Counted from the stretch's first letter, positions 1 to 9,081 are shown. The stretch: 64,000 bases of DNA from Phycisphaerae bacterium (GCA_030426395.1 JAUHYE010000003.1:21005-85004); one strand, 5' to 3'. Notes: generated by a model from the sequence alone, not told the origin. Program-made: numbers and translations.

Positions 1-765
1 GTCACCCTGCTGGTAGAAGATCGCACCACCGAAGCGGAGGGCCTGCTCCTGGCCCTGGGTGGCGGTGAAGTCCTTCAGGTCGCTCCAGGCGCCCTGGACC
101 TTGTAGTCCAAGCGGCCGCCGATGGCGAAATCGGCTTCCATCGGGTTGGCAAACCCGGTGTTGGCCGAGTTGAAGCCGTCGGAGAAGTTGACCTCGACCT
201 TGTAATCATCGTCTTCGTTGCCGGCGTAGATGAACGAGATGCCCTGGCTGCGGCCCTGGCTGAAGCGGCTGTTGGTGAACGAGCGATCAACCAGCGGCTG
301 GCTGCCCGAGGAGACCAGCTCCTCGTACAGGAAGGGGGCCTTGAACTGACCGAACTTCAGCTTGGCCTCGTCCTCCATGCCGGGGACATCGGTCGTGATG
401 TAGAAGTCGAGCAGATCAAAGCTACCGCTGTTGCGGTCGAAACCACCCTGGACGTAGTAGCCGAAGCCCTCTTCCTCACCACGAACACCCAGGCGGGCGC
501 GGCGGTTCTGGAAGCCGTTGGCGTAGTCCTCGCCGGTGGCGGGCACCGGATCATCGATCAGGGTGACGTTGTATTGGAACTGGAGGCGACCGAAAACCTC
601 GGGACCGCCGGCGGCACCCTGGTTGAGCGTGGCGCGCGAGGCGTCGGTGCGGGTTTCCGCAGCGAACGAGCGGGCTTCATCCAGGCTCGACGTTTGAGCG
701 ATCGCGGTGCCACCAAGGCCCATTGCGAGGCCCGCGAGCAGCACTGTGGCCTTCTTGTGACTCAT
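1..765 (-). CDS. Phosphate-selective porin O/P-type outer membrane protein (3' end cut)
   Basis: This gene is not in the ORF track because it runs off the left edge without a stop; I read it from the reverse complement. The visible 255 codons begin MSHKKATVLLAGLAMGLGG, a signal peptide ending near AIAQ. The text that follows is typical of OprO/OprP-like porins: EVFGRLQFQYN, QNRRARLGVRGEEEG, KLKFGQFKAPF and SRFSQGRSQGISFIY. These fit beta strands of an outer-membrane anion (phosphate or polyphosphate) channel. The start has a good AAGGAG ribosome site about 8 bases upstream. It is divergent from a PhoB/PhoR-like pair, which fits phosphate control, but the substrate is inferred from the family only. 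Confidence 0.85.
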   Translation of the reverse strand, partial: MSHKKATVLLAGLAMGLGGTAIAQTSSLDEARSFAAETRTDASRATLNQGAAGGPEVFGRLQFQYNVTLIDDPVPATGEDYANGFQNRRARLGVRGEEEGFGYYVQGGFDRNSGSFDLLDFYITTDVPGMEDEAKLKFGQFKAPFLYEELVSSGSQPLVDRSFTNSRFSQGRSQGISFIYAGNEDDDYKVEVNFSDGFNSANTGFANPMEADFAIGGRLDYKVQGAWSDLKDFTATQGQEQALRFGGAIFYQQGD

Positions 766-1267
766 CTACGAGACTCCTTCTTCGAGGTCATGAGGGCGGG
801 TTGGCCGCCCGACTCTGCCACCGTGCCCGGCCGCACGTTGCATTGGCCGGTCGCACGTTGTGATCGATGCTCGGGGTTCCACCCAGAAGATCGATCGATC
901 GGGCTCGACCATTGAGCCCCCAAACAAGCTGGCGTGGGCCCATCCTGGGCCTTTTCCGTCAGCCAACCCGGCATCCCCAAGATGCCGGGAAAATGCGTTC
1001 TCCGCCCTACCGAGCCCCTTGACAGAAACGCCAGGGGCCTTTTGGGCCCTGAATGGACCACACGGGAAACCGCTTTGAACGGCCCTGTTCCCGGTTGGCT
1101 TCGACCGATTACCGGTCGAGAGCCGAGAGTGTAGCAAGCAACTTAGCCCTTGCCAACTACTGGTCCAGTCCGTTTTTCGGCCCGATGGTTCTTTGGACAC
1201 CACAATCTGTTCTTGAATGCGAAGATATGTTAAAGTCGGGTGTAGCAGCCGTTGCAGGAGCGTGATC
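766..1267. other. Divergent intergenic region with several GC-rich hairpins
   Basis: This is a 502-base gap between the porin and the response regulator. Besides the tandem repeat it holds GC-rich inverted repeats: GGCCC/GGGCC near 940-957, a perfect 8-bp stem CCCGGCAT/ATGCCGGG at 967-989, a CAGGGGCC-type arm around 1030-1050, and TCGACCG/CGGTCGA near 1100-1120. The right end is AT-richer and probably carries the promoter of the response regulator. No ORF here looks coding; those in the track are short shadows. Confidence 0.4.
821..860 (-). repeat. Tandem 20-bp direct repeat upstream of the porin (candidate operator)
   Basis: Two directly adjacent 20-bp copies share 16 of 20 bases, and both carry the 9-mer CAACGTGCG when read on the porin strand. 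They lie 56-95 bases upstream of the porin start, where an activator would bind. Direct repeats with a period near two helical turns suit OmpR/PhoB-type regulators, and one is encoded next door. It does not match the enterobacterial Pho box, so binding is only inferred. Confidence 0.45.
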
Positions 1268-2059
1268 ATGCCCAAGAATCAGCCCCCAGACAGGTCCCAA
1301 GGGCGGGCCAAGCGGGTGGAACGCGAGGGCAACGACATGGTCGCGAGCGGTGCGAATGCCAGCGAACGGGTGGTCCTGATCGTGGAAGACGAGCGGGATC
1401 TGTCGGATCTGCTCGAGTATAACCTGCGGAGCAGTGGTTATAGGACCATTTGCGCCCACACCGGCAGCGACGGGCTGGCCAAGGCCCGGGCACACGGTCC
1501 CGACCTGGTCCTGCTCGACCTGATGCTGCCCGAATTGCCCGGCACCGAGGTGGCCAAGCAGATCCGGGCCGACAAGACCATCGGGCAGGTGCCCATCATC
1601 ATGCTGACGGCCAAGGGGGACGAGGTCGACCAGGTGGTGGGCCTGGCGGTGGGGGCCGATGACTATGTGACCAAGCCCTTCTCGATGAAGGTGCTGCTGG
1701 CGCGGATCGACGCGGTGTTCCGCCGATCACAGCAGGGCCGGCGGACCAGCGAGCAGGTGCTACGCCTGGGCGGTGTGGCGCTCGACCTGGAAACCCACGA
1801 GGCCACGCTGGAGGGCGAGACGATCCCCTTCACGCTCACGGAGTTCCGCCTGCTCTCGGCTTTGATCGAGGCCGACGGCAAGGTGCTGAGCCGCACCAAG
1901 CTCATGAGCCACGCGATGGGCCCGGGCGTGACGGTGACCGAGCGGACCATCGACGTGCACATCACCAGCATCCGCCGCAAGATGGGGCGCTGGGGGCGGC
2001 AGATCAAGACGGTGCGCGGCGTGGGCTATCGCGCGGTGCACGAGTTGGCCCCGGCGTGA
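1268..2059 (+). CDS. phoB: OmpR/PhoB-family response regulator
   Basis: DNA-binding response regulator of 263 residues. The receiver domain starts at VVLIVEDERD; the phosphoacceptor Asp is about residue 84 in PDLVLLDLMLP, with Thr114 (IIMLTAKG) and Lys136 (DDYVTKPFS) as switch residues. The C-terminal half is a winged-helix Trans_reg_C domain (TLTEFRLLSALIEADGKVLS, ending GVGYRA). I chose ATG 1268, not the track start at 1217, because GCAGGAG sits just before it. The N-terminus has an extra basic tail of about 30 residues. A histidine kinase follows 25 bases downstream, and a porin is divergent. The assignment to PhoB rests on domain type and context; another OmpR-family regulator is possible. 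Confidence 0.88.
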   Translation: MPKNQPPDRSQGRAKRVEREGNDMVASGANASERVVLIVEDERDLSDLLEYNLRSSGYRTICAHTGSDGLAKARAHGPDLVLLDLMLPELPGTEVAKQIRADKTIGQVPIIMLTAKGDEVDQVVGLAVGADDYVTKPFSMKVLLARIDAVFRRSQQGRRTSEQVLRLGGVALDLETHEATLEGETIPFTLTEFRLLSALIEADGKVLSRTKLMSHAMGPGVTVTERTIDVHITSIRRKMGRWGRQIKTVRGVGYRAVHELAPA

Positions 2060-2084
2060 CGCGCCGCGGCGATACGATCTGAGC

Positions 2085-3413
2085 ATGGGTGCACGCGGCC
2101 GACGCTGGTTCGTGATTGCGGCGTTGGCGGGGGTTGGCGCCCTCGTGCTTGTTCTGATTAGTTTGCTGCCGATCGTGGCGACCTTGCTGCTGGTGGGTGC
2201 GGCCGTCGCGGTGTGGCTTGGGGCAACCGAGCTCCAACGCGCAGCACGGGAAGCCGGGAAGCAAGCCAAGGAAGCCCAGGCCGAGGCGGCGAAGCTCGAG
2301 TCGTCGTATCGGGAGTTGGCGTCGTACTTCCGGCTGATCGACGAGCCCGTGATGGTGTGCGATGAGCGCCAGACCGTTGCGCGGGTGAACGAGGCGGCGT
2401 GCCACTGGCTCGAGATGGATCGCGATGACCTGATCGGTCGGCACGTCGACGAGGTGTTTACGAACGCCGAGGTGCTGTCTCTGCACGCGCGGGCCGCGCG
2501 AGGCGAGCGGTGCCGGCGGCGGGTGACGATCGCGGGCGAGAACGGATATCGCGTGGCGGAAGTTTCGGCCGTACCGGTGCCGCTGGTGCGTGGGGGTTCT
2601 TCTGAAGATGGGAGCGAGAGCCGGGGCGTGCTGCTGGCCTTGCGGGACGTGAGCGAACTGGCTCGGGCGCTCGAGGTTCGGACCGACTTCGCGGCCAACG
2701 CGTCGCACGAGCTACGCACGCCCATCGCGGCGCTGCGTGGCGCGGTCGACACGCTGCAAGGGCCCGCCGCCCGGGACGAGGCGATGCGGACGCGATTGCT
2801 CTCGATGCTCGACGAGAACGTGTTCCGGCTGGAAGACCTGATCCGAGACTTGCTGGATCTGTCGAGGCTCGAGGCGCTCGAGGGTTCGGCGAAGCTCTCG
2901 CTGGTGCCCGCGAGCGAGTTGGTGCACGTGCTGACACAGAACTTCGAGGCCATGTGCGAGCGCGGCGGGGTGACGCTGCGTTTCGAGCTCGATGGCGAAC
3001 TGGAGCACCTGCGCACCGATCGCAATCTGCTGACGATCATCCTGCGGAACCTGATCGAGAACGCCATCAAGTTCAGCGAGAGCGGCGACGAGGTGCTCGT
3101 GCGCGGCACGATTATCGAGGGCGACACGCCCGGAGCGGCGCGCACGTGCGTGCTCGAGGTGATCGACCAGGGGCAGGGCATCCCGCTGCCGATGCAGCAG
3201 CGCATCTTCGAGCGGTTCTACCAGGCCGACACGTCGCGCGACGGCAGCAAGATCGCGCGCGGCACGGGGCTGGGGCTTGCCATCGTGAAGCACGCGGTGC
3301 GAACGCTCAATGGCGCCATCAAGGTGAAGAGCGTGTGGCAGCACGGCACGACGATGACGGTGGAACTGGCCGGGGCGGTACCGGCCGTGAAGGCCCAGAA
3401 GCGCGGCGGCTAA
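2085..3413 (+). CDS. phoR: PhoR-like membrane sensor histidine kinase
   Basis: Sensor kinase of 442 residues, partner of the upstream response regulator. Two hydrophobic segments lie at about residues 8-46, then a short coiled coil, a PAS domain (YFRLIDEPVMVCDERQTVAR, about 80-190), a HisKA domain with the phosphorylated His208 in FAANASHELRTP, and an HATPase domain with N box LIENAIKFS, G1 VIDQGQGIP and G2 GTGLGLAIVKH. This is the PhoR layout: no large periplasmic sensor, a PAS domain next to the membrane. It ends with a 4-base overlap with the convergent lipoprotein gene. The role in phosphate sensing is inferred from layout and from the porin and phoH nearby. Confidence 0.87.
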   Translation: MGARGRRWFVIAALAGVGALVLVLISLLPIVATLLLVGAAVAVWLGATELQRAAREAGKQAKEAQAEAAKLESSYRELASYFRLIDEPVMVCDERQTVARVNEAACHWLEMDRDDLIGRHVDEVFTNAEVLSLHARAARGERCRRRVTIAGENGYRVAEVSAVPVPLVRGGSSEDGSESRGVLLALRDVSELARALEVRTDFAANASHELRTPIAALRGAVDTLQGPAARDEAMRTRLLSMLDENVFRLEDLIRDLLDLSRLEALEGSAKLSLVPASELVHVLTQNFEAMCERGGVTLRFELDGELEHLRTDRNLLTIILRNLIENAIKFSESGDEVLVRGTIIEGDTPGAARTCVLEVIDQGQGIPLPMQQRIFERFYQADTSRDGSKIARGTGLGLAIVKHAVRTLNGAIKVKSVWQHGTTMTVELAGAVPAVKAQKRGG

Positions 3414-3814
3414 CGCGGGGCCCATTCCACGCCGTGGAGCTGGCGCAGGCGGCGGGCCCAGGTGTCGAGCAGGCGTTGCTGGGCGACCTGGTCGCCGTCG
3501 GGCTCGACGAAGGCGGTCAGGGTGTACAGCCCATCACCAACACGGGAGGCGGTGGCGACACCCTCGCGGTTCTCGATGACCAGCAGGCGGGCGGTGTAGG
3601 TGTCGCCTTCCCAAGCGCCAGAGAGCATCGCGGCCTCGGCGTCGGAAAGAGCAACATCGAGGGCGCGGGGGACGTCGTCGCGGTCGCCGGGGGTGGGGCC
3701 CAGGGTGGTGGGGCCGTCGGTGGGCACGATCTCGTAGCCCGGCCCCACGGCGCAGCCCGCCAGGAGGGCCAGGGCGGCGAGATGAATGAAATTGGCTTTT
3801 GTTTGGTTCTTCAT
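3410..3814 (-). CDS. Small predicted lipoprotein, function unknown
   Basis: A 134-residue protein starting MKNQTKANFIHLAALALLAGC, a lipoprotein signal with lipobox LLAGC (Cys about residue 21). The mature part has no domain I recognise; it mixes short beta-like stretches (TYTARLLVIEN, LYTLTAFVEPDG) and ends in a basic helix, TWARRLRQLHGVEW. No strong ribosome site is visible. Its stop overlaps the stop of the histidine kinase gene on the other strand. The opposite-strand ORF 2954..3979 is a shadow. Confidence 0.7.
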   Translation of the reverse strand: MKNQTKANFIHLAALALLAGCAVGPGYEIVPTDGPTTLGPTPGDRDDVPRALDVALSDAEAAMLSGAWEGDTYTARLLVIENREGVATASRVGDGLYTLTAFVEPDGDQVAQQRLLDTWARRLRQLHGVEWAPR

Positions 3815-3917
3815 CGGCTTGGGCGATTGGCCTCAGGTAGGATTGCCCGAGAGACGACACTGACGGTGTGGGCCGGGGCTGGCAGAGTCCGGCGGTTCAC
3901 GGTCTGGAGACTGGTTC

Positions 3918-4976
3918 TTGGAATTGACCATCGAGTTTCCCATCGGCCCCGATCCGGTTCGGGTGCTGGGGGTTCATGACCGGAATGTACGCCTGCTCCG
4001 CGAGGGGCTGGGGGTGTCGGTGACGCCCAAGGGCGGCATCGTGCGCATCAGCGGGCAGGAAGAGGGCGTGCGGGCGGCCGAGCGCTTCCTGCGGGCCATC
4101 CTGCGGCGTGGGGGGCGTGCGTCGACTTCGGATGTGCTCCAGATGCTGGCCGAGGCGGCCTCGGGCGGGCTGATGGCGCCAAACGGCTCGGACTATCCGG
4201 ATGTGTCGACCACGCCCGGGCTCGCTCCGGGTGGTCGTGGGCCGACGCGGGTTCCGCCAGGCGACGGCGAGGCGTGGGAGGGCCCGCTAGCGGTCTACAG
4301 CGGCGGGCGGCAGATCCGCGCGCGCACGCCGGGGCAGGAGAACTACCTCGAGGCCATCCGCACCAACGAGTTGGTCTTCGGCATGGGCCCTGCCGGCACG
4401 GGCAAGACGTACCTGGCCGTCGCGGCGGCTGTGCATCTGCTGCGGACCGATCGCGTGCGCAAGCTGGTGCTGGTGCGGCCGGCCGTCGAGGCGGGCGAGC
4501 GGCTTGGCTTTTTGCCCGGCGACATGCAAGCGAAGGTGCATCCGTACCTGCGGCCTTTGCTCGACGCGCTGTACGACATGATGGACGTGGGCACGATGGA
4601 GCGGTTCCTCGAGAGCGGTGTGATCGAGATCGCGCCCCTGGCGTTCATGCGTGGACGCACGCTCAATCAGGCGGCGATCCTCTTAGACGAAGCCCAGAAC
4701 AGCACGGTGGGGCAGATGCAGATGTTCCTCACGCGCATGGGCGAGGGCTCTCGCATGATCGTGACGGGCGACCCGACGCAGATCGACATCCCCGACCCGG
4801 GCGGCAGCGGGCTCATCGACGCGGCACGGCGGCTGCGGCGCGTGCGCGGGGTCGCGTTCGCCGCGTTGACGCGTGAGGACGTGGTGCGACACCCGCTGGT
4901 GCAGCGGATCATCGACGCGTACGGCGAGGAAGACTCGAAGAAACCCACGCCGGCGATGGCCGAGGGGGATGCGTGA
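3918..4976 (+). CDS. phoH: PhoH-family ATPase
   Basis: PhoH/YbeZ protein of 352 residues. The N-terminal 80 residues look like the KH-like domain of this family (VLGVHDRNVRLLREGLGVSV), and the C-terminal PhoH ATPase has Walker A GPAGTGKT, RPAVEAGERLGFLPGD, Walker B AAILLDEAQN and RMIVTGDPTQID. The start is TTG with GGAG 8 bases upstream. Family members are nucleotide-binding proteins linked to RNA metabolism and ribosome function, and are phosphate-starvation induced in some bacteria. It is coupled to the next gene by a TGATG overlap. In many bacteria the set is phoH-pgpH-ybeY; ybeY is not here. Confidence 0.93.
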   Translation: MELTIEFPIGPDPVRVLGVHDRNVRLLREGLGVSVTPKGGIVRISGQEEGVRAAERFLRAILRRGGRASTSDVLQMLAEAASGGLMAPNGSDYPDVSTTPGLAPGGRGPTRVPPGDGEAWEGPLAVYSGGRQIRARTPGQENYLEAIRTNELVFGMGPAGTGKTYLAVAAAVHLLRTDRVRKLVLVRPAVEAGERLGFLPGDMQAKVHPYLRPLLDALYDMMDVGTMERFLESGVIEIAPLAFMRGRTLNQAAILLDEAQNSTVGQMQMFLTRMGEGSRMIVTGDPTQIDIPDPGGSGLIDAARRLRRVRGVAFAALTREDVVRHPLVQRIIDAYGEEDSKKPTPAMAEGDA

Positions 4977-7366
4977 TGCGTTGGCCCTGGCAGAAGTCCA
5001 AGAGCAGCGGCCGGCGCGTGAGCCTGCGGCGGGAGCGGCAGACGCCCTGGGAGAAGTTCCAGCGGCTGATCACCAACCCCAAGACGGGGTACGCGGTGGT
5101 CATCAGCACCGGGGCGGCGTTGCTGCTGAGCGTGATCACGTGGTGGGCGAGTTCGCAGCCCATGCTGGCGATGGGTCGGTTGGCCGACGAGACGGTGGTG
5201 GCCCGCGAGCCCTTTCGCATGCCCGACCCGGCGCGCACCGACGAGAAGCGCACGTTGGCGCGCGATCGGGCGGCCCGCATCTTCGTGATGCGGCCCGAGC
5301 TGAGAGGGCTGGTCGATGGGCTTGCGGGTTTGCCGCTCACGCTACGTGACGCCGAGACGCTCGAGCAGGTGGCGCCCGAGCTTCGCGCGCGGTTCGATCT
5401 CGATGAGGAAGAGCTGGCCGCCATCCGCGGGCTGGTGACCGAGGAAGAGGTCGAGCCGCGGTGGACCGAGGCCATGACGCGGTTGCGCAACGCGCTGGTG
5501 CGGCGGCCGTTTGTCGATCTTGCCACATGGCAGACCGAGCGGCAGCGTTCGGCCCAGCTTGGCGGCAGCGAGGCGGGCGAGACGGCGGTCATCTGGCTGC
5601 ACGACAGCGAGACGAGCACGCAGCCCATCCACACCAACGCCACCACCCTTGTGAATGTCGCCAGCCCCGAGCAGCGGCGCGAGGCTGCCGAACTCATCGC
5701 CGGGCAATCGCAGCTCAGCGAACCCGCGTTGCGGTCGCTCATTGTCGGGCGGCTGGTGAACCAGACCGAGCCGACGTACCGGCTCGACGAAGCGGAGACC
5801 GCCGCCCGGCAGGCCGAGGTGGTCGAGGGCATCGAGGAGTCTTGGGTCGAGGTGCAGGCGGGGCAGGTGATCGTGCGGCGAGGCGAGCCGGTTGGGCTCG
5901 AGACCATCGGCCTGTTGCGCAGCGAGCGGGATGCCGTGGCGGAGGCGCGGGGCGTGTTCTCGCTCGGGTCGCGACTGGTCGGTTCCGTCGCGGTGTGCGT
6001 GCTGGTGGTGCTGGGGCTCACGCTGTATCTGGCGTGGTACTGCCCCCGCGTGACGCGCAACCCCGAGCGCATGCTGGGCATCGCCGGGCTGTTCGTGGCG
6101 TGCTTCGCGCTTGCGGTATGGCCGGCGGCGCTGGAGCCGCGACTGGTCATGCTGCTGGCGGTGGCGCCGACGCTGCTGCTGTCGATGCTGCTGGTGATCG
6201 CCTACGACGCGCGCATCGCGCTGGCAATCTCTGCCGGGCACGCGGTGCTGGTGACGGTCGCGCTGGGCAGGCCATCGTGGTTCGTGATGATCCCGCTGGC
6301 CGGGGCGGCGACCGCGGCGTGGCAGCTCAGCGACATTCGGGATCGGCGGGCGTTCGTGCGCACCGGACTGGCAACCGCGCTCGCGCTGGCGGCGGCGACG
6401 CTGGGCGGTGGGCTGCTCGGCCGGCCGCTGTCGGCTCAGGGCTTGCTCGAATTGTCATGGGACATGGGCTTTGCCGCCAGTGGTGGGCTGGCGATGGCGG
6501 GGCTGGTGCTGTTCATCCTGCCCAGCGTCGAGAAGGCGTTCGACATCACCACGGGCATGAAGCTCATCGAGCTGCGCGACCCCAAGCACCCGCTGCTGCG
6601 CGAGCTGCAACGCCGGGCGCCGGGCACGTACAACCACTCGATGAACGTCGCGTCGATCGCCGAGGCGGCGGCGGACGCGATCGGGGCGGACTCGTTGCAG
6701 ACGTACGTGGGCGCGTTGTACCACGACGTGGGCAAGATGAACAAGCCCGAGTACTTCGTGGAGAACCAGGCAGGCGGGCCCAACAAGCACGACAAGCTGA
6801 GCCCGGCGATGAGCCTGCTGGTGATCGTGGGTCACGTGAAGGACGGCCTGGAGCTGGCGCGCGAGTTCGGCCTGCCGCGCACGCTGCACCACTACATCGA
6901 GGCGCACCACGGCACGACCCTGGTGGAATACTTCTACCACCGTGCGAAGCAGAAGGCCGCCGACGAGGCCGAGGCCGCGCGCGAGAGCCGGGCGGTGAGC
7001 AAGGGCGCCTCGGGCGAGGCGGCCGAGGTGAGCAAACGCGAGGCCAAGGAGGGCGAATTGGTCAGCGAGCCGAGCGAGATGGAGTATCGCTACCCGGGCC
7101 CGAACCCGCGGACGAAGGAGTGCGCCATCCTCATGCTGGCCGACGCCGTCGAGAGCGCCACGCGCACGATGGCCGACCCGACGCCGGCCCGCATCGACCA
7201 GCTCGTGCGTCGCCTGGCCCAGAAGCGGCTGACCGACGGCCAGTTCGACGACTGCGATCTGACGCTCAAGGAGTTGGACGCGGTGGGGGATTCGATCTCC
7301 AAGACGGTGGCGAGCATTTACCACGGGCGGATTGCGTATCCGGGGGGTGGGGAGAAGCGGGCTTAG
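4976..7366 (+). CDS. 7TM-HD membrane phosphohydrolase (PgpH-type)
   Basis: A 796-residue membrane protein of the 7TMR-HD family, whose studied members (Listeria PgpH) degrade cyclic di-AMP. After one N-terminal TM segment comes an extracellular domain of about 270 residues, then a block of TM helices (from SRLVGSVAVCVLVVLG to GLAMAGLVLFILPS), then a cytoplasmic HD domain: YNHSMNVASIAEAAADAIG, GALYHDVGKM, HHYIEAHHGTT and YPGPNPRTKE. A charged Ala/Glu/Lys insert of about 50 residues sits between HHGTT and YPGPNP. ATG 4976 overlaps the phoH stop as TGATG; GTG 4973 is an alternative. The cyclic di-AMP substrate is known for the family, not shown here. Confidence 0.9.
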   Translation: MRWPWQKSKSSGRRVSLRRERQTPWEKFQRLITNPKTGYAVVISTGAALLLSVITWWASSQPMLAMGRLADETVVAREPFRMPDPARTDEKRTLARDRAARIFVMRPELRGLVDGLAGLPLTLRDAETLEQVAPELRARFDLDEEELAAIRGLVTEEEVEPRWTEAMTRLRNALVRRPFVDLATWQTERQRSAQLGGSEAGETAVIWLHDSETSTQPIHTNATTLVNVASPEQRREAAELIAGQSQLSEPALRSLIVGRLVNQTEPTYRLDEAETAARQAEVVEGIEESWVEVQAGQVIVRRGEPVGLETIGLLRSERDAVAEARGVFSLGSRLVGSVAVCVLVVLGLTLYLAWYCPRVTRNPERMLGIAGLFVACFALAVWPAALEPRLVMLLAVAPTLLLSMLLVIAYDARIALAISAGHAVLVTVALGRPSWFVMIPLAGAATAAWQLSDIRDRRAFVRTGLATALALAAATLGGGLLGRPLSAQGLLELSWDMGFAASGGLAMAGLVLFILPSVEKAFDITTGMKLIELRDPKHPLLRELQRRAPGTYNHSMNVASIAEAAADAIGADSLQTYVGALYHDVGKMNKPEYFVENQAGGPNKHDKLSPAMSLLVIVGHVKDGLELAREFGLPRTLHHYIEAHHGTTLVEYFYHRAKQKAADEAEAARESRAVSKGASGEAAEVSKREAKEGELVSEPSEMEYRYPGPNPRTKECAILMLADAVESATRTMADPTPARIDQLVRRLAQKRLTDGQFDDCDLTLKELDAVGDSISKTVASIYHGRIAYPGGGEKRA

Positions 7367-8595
7367 GTCGACTTGCCCAGGCTATCGGTCGCGTACCACT
7401 CCCCAAGCACCCCCCGCCAATCCTCCAGCCCCTTCACCCCAATAAACCGCTTGCGCACCTCATCCCCCGCCGGATGATGCTGCGCAAACCGGATGGCGAA
7501 CTTGCGCATGGTCTTGCCGGTGTGGTGTTCGGGGTCGCGCATGCCTGAGTTGACTCGCAGGGCCAGCTCGAAGTGGTCCTCGAGCACCTGTCGCTGCTCG
7601 GCGATGGTGGGGGGGCGGGGCTCGTCGCCGGCCATCATGGCGCGGGCCTGGCGGAAGATCCAGGGGTTGCCGATGCAGCCGCGGGCGACGCTGACGCCGG
7701 CGACGCCGGTGTAGCCGATCATGCGGAAGATGTCCTGCACCTTCCAGATGTCGCCCGAGCCGAAGACGACGCGGCCGGGGCGCTGCTGCACGATGTCGCG
7801 GAGCAGGTCCCATCGGCTGGGGCCGACGTACTTCTGCTGGACGGTGCGCGCGTGGACGGTGGCCCAGGCGTAACCAAGGTCGTAGGCGGCGTCGAAGATG
7901 CGCATGAAGTTGCGCGCCATCTCGGGCGTGTCGTCGAAGCTGCGGCGGATCTTCAGCGTCAGCGGCATGCTCTCGGGCAGCGCGTCACGGACGGCCTTGA
8001 GGATGTCGATCGCGCCATCGGGCTCGGCCAGCCAGTGTCCGCCGCGGGCCTTCTTGGCGATCTTCTTGACCGGGCATGCGAGGTTGATGTCGATGGCCTG
8101 GAAGGAAGACTCGCTCGTGTGTTCGATGGCCAGCTCGCCACCCTCGGCCAGCTTGCGATATTCCTTAGGCCGCCTGGCGCCCTGTTCGACCATCTTGATC
8201 GCCGCGGCGGCCATCTCGCCGGGGTCGCTGCCCATGATCTGGCCCACGAGGGGGTGGTCGTCCTCGCCTCCGGGCACGTTGTCGTGCAGCTCGCCCAAGT
8301 CGGCCTTGGCGAAGCCGCGACCGCCGGCCAGCAGGGTGCGGTCGAGCAGGGCCTCGGTGACGCACAGCGGGCAGCCGTGGCGGCGGGCGATGATGCGCAT
8401 GGCCGCGTCGGAGTAGCCCGCCAGGCCGGCTTGGTAGAAGGGGGCGTCCATGCCGGGGATGGTCGCGGGCAGGAGCGGGTGCACACCGGTGCGGCCGATC
8501 TCGGCGGCGATAGCGCGCGCGTCGAGGCCCTCGCCGCCTGGGGCGACACCCGGGGTGGGCTCGGTAGCGTTGCGTGAGGCGGTCTCGCAGGACAT
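7363..8595 (-). CDS. dus: tRNA-dihydrouridine synthase
   Basis: FMN-dependent reductase that makes dihydrouridine in tRNA, about 410 residues. It shows the Dus barrel: PLLPATIPGMDAPFYQAGLAGYSDA, a central NLACPVKKIAKKARGG with the catalytic Cys, TLKIRRS, ATVHARTVQQKY and VFGSGDIW, followed by GVAGVSVARGCIGNPWIF. The Cys motif has Ala in place of the usual Gly before Cys. The track start at 8661 is probably too early because it runs into the divergent lipoprotein gene; ATG 8595 (MSCETAS) is my choice, without a clear ribosome site. Its stop overlaps the PgpH-type gene by 4 bases. Which U position is modified cannot be told. Confidence 0.9.
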   Translation of the reverse strand: MSCETASRNATEPTPGVAPGGEGLDARAIAAEIGRTGVHPLLPATIPGMDAPFYQAGLAGYSDAAMRIIARRHGCPLCVTEALLDRTLLAGGRGFAKADLGELHDNVPGGEDDHPLVGQIMGSDPGEMAAAAIKMVEQGARRPKEYRKLAEGGELAIEHTSESSFQAIDINLACPVKKIAKKARGGHWLAEPDGAIDILKAVRDALPESMPLTLKIRRSFDDTPEMARNFMRIFDAAYDLGYAWATVHARTVQQKYVGPSRWDLLRDIVQQRPGRVVFGSGDIWKVQDIFRMIGYTGVAGVSVARGCIGNPWIFRQARAMMAGDEPRPPTIAEQRQVLEDHFELALRVNSGMRDPEHHTGKTMRKFAIRFAQHHPAGDEVRKRFIGVKGLEDWRGVLGEWYATDSLGKST

Positions 8596-8642
8596 CGGGC
8601 AAGGGTAGTGGACGCGGGGGGATGGCGGGGGCACCATTGGCG

Positions 8643-9074
8643 ATGCGTCGAGGCTTGCCAATCGTGTTTTCGGGCGTGGGACTCGCGCTGCTCGCGGGCT
8701 GTGCCTCGCGGGGCGAATTGGACAGCGGGCCGGTCTACCCGCTCGCCAGCCAACGCGTCGAAACGCTCGATATCCACGCCTTCCGCGAGGGCACCAGGCT
8801 CCGGCTGACCAACACCACCGCCCGCAGCTTCGGCCCGGGCACGCTCTGGCTCAATGGCCGCTACGGCTACGCCATCGAGGGGTTGGCCATCGGCGAAACC
8901 CTGCGCGTGCCGCTGGGCGACTTCGTCGACGCCCAGGGACGGCGATTCGGCGCGGGCGGGTTCTTCGCGGCCGAGCCACCCGAACTGCTGGCGCTGGTGG
9001 AGCTGACGGTCGACGCGCCGGCGGATGAGCAGCCGGTGAAGTACGGGCTAATCGCGGTGGGGCAGCGGCGGTAG
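8643..9074 (+). CDS. Predicted lipoprotein, function unknown
   Basis: A 143-residue protein starting MRRGLPIVFSGVGLALLAGC, a lipoprotein signal with lipobox LLAGC. The mature part is beta-rich (LRLTNTTARSFGPGTLWLNG, YAIEGLAIGETLRVPLGDFV), like a small sandwich domain. An alternative start at 8622 (MAGAPLAM) adds seven residues; neither has a good ribosome site. It is divergent from dus and convergent with the tagged secreted protein. No family recognised. Confidence 0.68.
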   Translation: MRRGLPIVFSGVGLALLAGCASRGELDSGPVYPLASQRVETLDIHAFREGTRLRLTNTTARSFGPGTLWLNGRYGYAIEGLAIGETLRVPLGDFVDAQGRRFGAGGFFAAEPPELLALVELTVDAPADEQPVKYGLIAVGQRR

Positions 9075-9081
9075 TGCCGGT

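Noticed and set aside
1760-3205. 481-residue minus-strand ORF over phoB/phoR
   Set aside because: Ser/Arg-rich antisense shadow of two clear regulatory genes.
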